NCBI GenBank assembly: GCA_030142905.1
Contig: JASJOG010000010.1
Coordinates: forward strand, 1,625,501-1,689,500
Length of the DNA: 64,000 bases
Reading direction: 5' to 3'
Source of the DNA: Heliopora coerulea
Taxonomy: Eukaryota > Cnidaria > Anthozoa > Scleralcyonacea > Helioporidae
Made by a program: the position numbers and the translations under genes
Notes under the pieces: model-generated
What the model saw: the letters and a program-made list of their open reading frames with translations, nothing else
Database searches by the model: none
Told to the model about the DNA's origin: nothing
In this document: positions 58,468 to 64,000 of the stretch, piece by piece
How the letters are laid out: each line of letters starts with the position of its first letter
Position numbering within the stretch: position 1 is the first letter of the stretch

Positions 58468-59960
58468 CGATTCTACTATACATTAGGGAGAACAAAATTT
58501 CAATTTACGCAAGGTATTTCTCCGGTCTGTTGCAGGGTCGATTTAAGGTTATATGAAATCCCGAAATGGTATAAAAAATAATGGAATGAAACTATCATAA
58601 TTCGTACAAAAACTGACTTCGGTTAGACCTTTCGAACCTCTTTTACACCTTTTGCTGTTCATTACCAGAAAATATACTATCATTAACGCTAACCTCAAGT
58701 TCATTAACGCAAAAATACATTCATTTTATCCAATCCACATTTATTAGCGTAGATACGCAATCATTTGCATCGAAGGCCGTTCCATAGCGCCAACAGACGA
58801 CCATTAACACCATTCTACTATACATTGGGGATAATAAAATTTCAATTAGACAAGATATTTCTATTGCGTAATTGAAATTTTATTATCCCTAATGTATAGT
58901 AGAATAGTGTTAATGGTCGTCTGTTGGCTCTATGGAATGCCCTTTGATGCAAACGGTTGTGTATCTACGCTAATGAATGTCACTTTCTATTCAAAAATGT
59001 TAATTGAAAGTGACAGAAGCGTCAAGGAATGTCGATGGAATAAAATGATTGTATTTTTGCGTTAATGAGTTTGAGGTTGGCGTTAATGATAGTATATTTT
59101 CTGGTAATGAACTACAAAAAGTGTATTTCACCAATATTTCGATGATTATTTGGCTATGTAAAATGCTCTACTCACCACGTTCTGCTCTGCTGAGCCCTTT
59201 CAGAACTGTCTTAACTCACAACATGGAATTATGCTACTAAAGGCAGTTGTCCAGTCTATTGCAGGGACAAAATGCAATCTTAACACGTGTCTTAATTCAC
59301 AGCACTTTGTTAACACATTAACTTTCGCGTCCCAGAAAACCCCCCAAAAAACTGGCAACCCGCCCCCCCAAAACCCCACCTGTTTTGCAGCTAAATAAAG
59401 CTTCGCGGCCAAGGCTTTCATGCAATCCAGTACTGCCGTGAATTGTAAGCTTTGACTGCAAAATATGTTTTGTCTAAGATGTAAAAGTTGGTGTGTGTTA
59501 GCAAAGTGCTGTGAACTAAAGTTGGTTAACAACTTGAAATTATACTTGTCAGGAAAAATGTGGTATGATGAGAAAATTTTGTAATGTCAGTTAAGTGAAG
59601 GTGCAGACGAAACCACGTTTAAAAGATATGGGAATAGAACTATCAAAATTTATAAACAAACCGATGAACGTGGGTCTCTGATAAACAGAGGTTGAAAACT
59701 GTGTGTGCGATCAATTAAGACGTTCAAAAAAGATAGAATAGAACTATTCTCTATCCCACAACAAAACATATTTCAATGTTGTGAGTTGAGATAATCTTGA
59801 AATGGCTTAGCCAAACACAAAGAACGTGATCAGTTGCGCGAAAAATAGCAAAACAGTCATCGACATACTGACGACGTAAAAGAGGTTCGAACGGACTAAC
59901 CGAATTCAGTTGATATACGATTTATGACAGTTTTATTCCCTTATTGTTTATACATGTCCG
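58468..59960. repeat. Compound foldback element
   Basis: Inner arms 58657-58848 and 58869-59112 are inverted and highly similar around a 20-base loop; the right arm has an extra block of about 50 bases that is itself a hairpin (CACTTTCTA...GAAAGTG). Outer arms 58567-58650 and 59874-59955 are inverted, less similar, and share TTCGAACCTCTTTTAC. A third, direct copy of the outer motif lies near 59610-59660. The inner-loop edge TCTACTATACATT also recurs directly at 58471. No protein is encoded. Confidence 0.8.
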
Positions 59961-60439
59961 AATTCGGTAAAACTTTAACTCGACCCTCTTTTATTTATTT
60001 TTTTTCGAATTTTATTTTTACTAGTGTACTATAGCCGGCTTAAGTTGTCAGTATTCGTTCAAGGTCTTCTCTTACCGGTAATCCGTATTTCACCAGATAG
60101 ATAACTTTATCACGCAAACAAAATCGAGTGGGTATTTTGCAACAAATGTAACTGGTAAAGCTTGGTTTCTATATGACGAACTGGTGGAAAATCTCGGCGT
60201 CATGTTATCTCAGTGACTCGTGTCATTGGGATGGGTGACCCCCAGGATCTGAATAAGTGACATCGATCATCAGTTCCAAAGCAGTCACTGCAATGTTTGT
60301 CTGAGTTTTCTAATGAACAAACACATGGTACGCCCAAGTTGGGTTTGGCGCCAAAGTCACGGATTGACGCCTGTTCGTACCGGATATACAGTATGGTATG
60401 TGTAAAGGAGGATTTCCTCTTTGTGTAAGATGTCTCGTG

Positions 60440-60690
60440 CGCGACCGTTGCATTGTTAAAATTGAACAGTTTTCTACTTGGTTGCCCCTGAAAACTCCAA
60501 AGACAAAGGAAAAAGTCGCTCGTGCGACATTTTGCACCAGGTGGAAGTCCACTTAAAGCCTGATTTTCACAAAGAGAAATTTTCTGCGCGTATAAAATTT
60601 TCTCTAATCAGTTCCAGCGGAAAACTCCGAAGATAAAGGGGAAATTTCGTCCGAGCGGAAAATTCCGCTTAGTGGAAATCAAGCCTATCT
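60440..60690. mobile_element. Foldback/MITE with duplicated half
   Basis: The segment 60557-60688 has imperfect inverted ends of about 34 bases (AGCCTGATTTTCAC against AGGCTTGATTTCCAC). The block GAAAACTCC-AAGA-AAAGG at about 60490 recurs directly at about 60620, so half of the element is duplicated. Non-coding. Confidence 0.6.
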
Positions 60691-61449
60691 TACCGCTGTC
60701 AGCGCTCGCCGTTATAAAGTGAAAGATAGCTTTGATAATTTTCATGATCATGGTACTGTCAAATGCAAAGCCTGATCATGAATGCTTTGCGTTTTATTCA
60801 ACGCGTTCTATTTGAGGAGCCACAGAAGTAATGTGTCCTGCTTTTCGTGAGTAACGGGAATACCCTTTATAAAAATTTCGCATGTAATTTCACATGTAAA
60901 AATAGTATTTCCTGTAGAATTGTTTCAATTCCATATGTGAAATGAAAATTTGCCTCATATGGACCTATGATTCTTCTCTGATTCTAATATTCTCCGTTCG
61001 GTAATTAATTCCGTTTTTTGGAGAGGAATGAAATTTAATCTGAAATTAACAATTAAACTGAGATGCGGGCTCCTTTTGGAGATTAGAAGCAAGAATTAGA
61101 GATTCCTTTCCATTAACGAGGTGAAATAGAAGTATATACTCTGTCCAACAATCGCGAGGCCTCGAAGTTTGATCACCAGCGTCGGCGGAAAATTAATTTT
61201 TTTCACTGCGATCTTCTCCTTGTTTTATTCGTTTTGTTTTTGCTGTGAGGAGAGGGAAATATTTCAGGTACTGTATTTTTCGGAATTCACATTCCCTCAT
61301 TCGAATAAACGGCACTACAGACGAGGTTAAACCAGAGTGGTAGTATCTTTAAATTTAGAAAAACAGACTACAATGAAGTTCAAAATATTTTAAAGAAATT
61401 GAAAGGAAAGAAGGCCGCTGGTAGTGATGGTATTCCTGTTACGTTTATC

Positions 61450-61503
61450 GGTGCCTCGGTAATTGCACCGGTGCCTCGGTAATTGACGGTGCCTCGGTAA
61501 TTG
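61450..61503. repeat. Triplicated 16-bp block inside the RT frame
   Basis: GGTGCCTCGGTAATTG occurs at 61450, 61470 and 61488. The unit encodes GASVIA in the parent frame; spacings of 20 and 18 bases shift the frame. Confidence 0.9.
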
Positions 61504-61775
61504 CAACACCTCTGTCATATCTAATCAATCGTAGTTTAGAAGACTGTATGTTTCCATCAAGTGGAAAATGTGCAAAAGTAACGCCGATACGTTAATCAGG
61601 TGATAAATCTGAGATGGACAATTACAGACCCATGTCAGTGTTACCAGTTTTCTCTAAAGTGATTGAACAGGTGGTTTATTAGCAACTCTATTCGTATCTA
61701 GAAGAGAATAAACTCCTGTCAAAGCGTCAATTTGGTTTTAGGGAAAGGTCATCACCACAACATGCAATTACTATC

Positions 61776-62138
61776 TTGTCTGATACTATCAGACAAAATA
61801 TGGATAAAGGGGCGATGACTGGAGCAATATTCTTAGACCTAATAAAAGCTTTCGACACCGTAGATCATTCCAGGATTCTATCAAAATTACCTTTGTATGG
61901 AATACAAAATGAAGAATTGGCGTGGCTTGAAAGCTATTCGTTTGATAGAGGACAATTTGTCCAATACGATGGCTACATATCAGAAACTCAACATATCTCA
62001 TGTGGAGTTCCCCAGGGCTCCATTTTGGGACTCTTTTTAGTTACCATTTTAATTAATGATATAGAGAGTGTATTGAAACGGAGTGAAGTCATCCTTTACG
62101 CTGACGATACTGTCATATTTAGCAGGAAAATCATGTGA
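61776..62138 (+). pseudogene. RT palm fragment of the plus-strand non-LTR element
   Basis: Longest open part (about 120 codons), containing RT motif A (LIKAFDTVDH), motif B (GVPQGSILG) and motif C (YADD). The frame is lost just after YADDTVIFSRK. Confidence 0.85.
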
Positions 62139-63067
62139 GGAAATTGTGCGAGATCTCAACGATGACATTGCTAAAATTGTTAATTGGCTAGCTGTAAACA
62201 ACCTGATTGTAAGTTTGAAGAAGACAAAGACCGAGTGTGTTTTATTTGGTACACATCAGAAGACCTCCAAAGAGAAATCAATGAAAATAAAAATGAATGG
62301 TATAAACGTTACAGAATCACAAGCCTATGAGTACTTGGGCGTTACTATGGATAAAACCCTTACTCTAGCAGTCTAGCTGAATACCTGGAAAAACTTTCAA
62401 AAACGTCTCACCGAGGATAAATTTGTTAAGTCGTATCCGACGCGACATAAATCCGTACAGGGCCGGAACGATTTATAAAGTAATGATCCTGCCCATGATG
62501 CTTTACTGTAACAATATTTTTATCAACATGTCAGAATCAAGAAAGCAATAGTTTGAAAATATTCAAATCAGAGCTTTGAAAATTATTAATGGGCAAAATA
62601 AATCTGTGGGGCTACTTACAGTTCAGCAAATTAGCCATAGAAATTGTGCCATTGAAGTCTTCAAGTGTCTGAATGGTTTAGCGCCATCTGTTGATATTGA
62701 TTCTTTTATAAGGACCAATCTCACGAGAAACACTCGAGCAAATAATAAGAACTTGATTTTACCAAAAGTGTGAAGCTAATCTGGAAGGAAAACGTCCGCA
62801 CTTTATGGAGCCAAAGTTTTTAATAGTTTAGCTAATGACTTGAAAACTGAGATCTCCATCTTGAATTTTAAAACTAATTGTAAAAAGATCGATTTTAACG
62901 TTTAGAACATTTTAACAAACTAACTTTTACAGTGACCATTCTTATAGGAACCTGGATGTCATAGCTTTGAAGAACTTAAATTTACCTTATTAGTTATTTT
63001 GTTAATGCAGGTCCTTGATTGATAGCAGTAATATTTTACTGAACAAGTTAACCTGTTAAAATATGAT

Positions 63068-63069
63068 TA

Positions 63070-63104
<35 letters not shown>
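63068..63104. repeat. (TTA)n microsatellite
   Basis: About twelve ATT units, probably the 3' tail of the preceding non-LTR element. Confidence 0.9.
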
Positions 63105-63106
<2 letters not shown>

Positions 63107-63136
63107 TAAGACAAGTTGTTAGACGAAGCAAGTAAA

Positions 63137-64000
63137 TCATATCGAGAGAGTCTTTCTCAAGAGGTGCACAGCGCTGTTGAGGACAATCTTCTGTAACTCC
63201 TGCAGGTTGGGTTTTCCAGGTAAGTTCTTGATGTGACCGCACACATTTTTATTAACAAGTCCGAGGGCTCCAATAACTATTGGCACTATAGATGTTTTGA
63301 GGTGCCACATTCTTTCGATCTCGATTTGCAAATCTTTATATTTAGATAGTTTGTCAAATTCTTTGGCTGACACGTTCCTATCTGTAGGTACCGTCATATC
63401 GATCATGAGGCAGGTCTTCTCCTCATGGTTTTTAATGACTATGTCAGGTCTATTCGCTTGGATGGTTCTGTCAGTGTTGATAGTGAAGTCTCAAAGGATT
63501 GTAACTTTGTCGTTCTCTACTACCTGCAGCGGTTTGTGTTCATACCATTTCGCTGCACTGGGTAGATCGAAATGCTGACAGGCTTTCCAGTGAATATACT
63601 GGCCAATTCTATCGTGTCTGTTTTTATATTCTGACGGTGTTATGACGGGGCAACCAGAGACTAGGTGGTCTATAGTCTCTTTCTGCTTATCACAGAAACG
63701 GCAATTTGGATTTACTCCATTACGAAGAATTTCAGCCTAGAAATTTCGTGTGAACAGGCTTTGATCTTGGGCAGTGATTATAAATCCCTCAGTTTCGGCT
63801 TTGAACCCGGCACCACGTAACCACTAATGGGTGTTCAATAGATCTACATCAGCACTCTTGGTACAGGTGGGGTACTGGCCGTGGAGGGCCCTTTTCTCCC
63901 AGTTTTCCTTGATCTGTTTAAGGCCTTCCTTCTTAGCTGCTTTTTTCACAATTTTAGCGTGCTTGGTACAATTTAGGTCTTCATCAATATTGATTTCAAC
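63137..64000 (-). mobile_element. 3' end of a restriction-like-endonuclease non-LTR element
   Basis: Minus strand, running off the window. Reading 5' to 3' it encodes a basic segment, then a zinc knuckle CRFCDKQKETIDHLVSGCP (C-x2-C-x7-H-x4-C). HDRIGQYIHWKACQHF, KWYEHKPLQVVE and the nuclease core RPDIVIKNHEEKTCLMIDM follow, where Pro-Asp and the later Ile-Asp match a PD-(D/E)xK active site. It ends YKDLQIEIERMW, VIGALGLVNKN and NSAVHLLRKTLSI at 63137. This is the C-terminal part of R2/R4/Hero-type elements. Stops replace Trp at about 63490 and 63738, so the copy is dead. The reverse transcriptase lies beyond the window. Confidence 0.82.

Larger units (their letters stand above)
61345..63060 (+). 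mobile_element. Jockey/CR1-like non-LTR retrotransposon, degenerate
   Basis: Plus strand. RT blocks: LKGKKAAGSDGIP, NYRPMSVLPVFSKVIEQVV, QFGFRERSSPQHAI, IFLDLIKAFDTVDHSRIL, HISCGVPQGSILG, VILYADDTVIF, then after a frame break VSLKKTKTECVLFG, AYEYLGVTMDKTL and further thumb pieces to 62773. Stops at about 61592 and 61680 and a triplicated block at 61450-61503 break the frame. The endonuclease is absent. A (TTA)n tract at 63068-63104 probably marks the 3' end. It is not a copy of the 55-57 kb element: the RT residues differ widely. Confidence 0.85.

Noticed and set aside
60310..60552. 80-codon minus-strand frame
   Set aside because: Overlaps the duplicated MITE half; no domain.
1..64000. CRISPR arrays, bacterial operons, riboswitches, Rho-independent terminators
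   Set aside because: Introns, SINEs and animal gene families show this is an animal nuclear sequence; tandem repeats present are microsatellites without spacer structure.

Overview
This is nuclear DNA from an animal. It is AT-rich, genes are split into small GT-AG exons, and it is densely seeded with transposons. The gene families (adhesion GPCR, ASF1 histone chaperone, patched-domain protein) and the transposon mix (RTE-like, Jockey/CR1-like and restriction-like-endonuclease non-LTR elements, Ty3/Gypsy, several hAT lineages, tRNA-derived SINEs, many foldback elements) fit a cnidarian, most likely an anthozoan such as a stony coral. That assignment is inference; no diagnostic marker is present.

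Layout. 0.5-17.0 kb (+): the 3' part of an adhesion GPCR gene, from the end of the GAIN domain through the GPS site, seven membrane helices and a long multi-exon cytoplasmic tail. 20.8-31.7 kb (-): a complete four-exon ASF1 gene of 172 codons. Its 7.3-kb second intron holds an RTE-like retrotransposon, itself split by a hAT element and by a second small insertion. 31.7-38.1 kb: gene-free, with foldbacks, microsatellites and a perfect 101-bp-arm palindrome. 38.1-42.1 kb (-): a patched-domain/sterol-sensing-domain protein with one giant exon and a C-terminal exon. 42.1-49.3 kb: gene-poor, with a hAT remnant, minisatellites and a MITE. 49.3-52.7 kb (-): an unrecognised multi-exon gene. 53.4-64 kb: a transposon graveyard with two hAT remnants, a Gypsy remnant, two Jockey/CR1-like reverse transcriptases, a complex foldback element and the 3' end of a restriction-like-endonuclease non-LTR element.

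The aGPCR and ASF1 genes are convergent (tail to tail). ASF1, the patched-domain gene and the unknown gene all lie on the minus strand. Nothing suggests the host genes work in one pathway. The clearest non-host signals are the nested insertions at catalytic motifs of the RTE-like element, a PHD-like finger encoded downstream of its reverse transcriptase, and the Pol III B-box-bearing foldbacks. Exon boundaries were read by eye from reading frame, splice dinucleotides and family similarity; no alignment or search was run.
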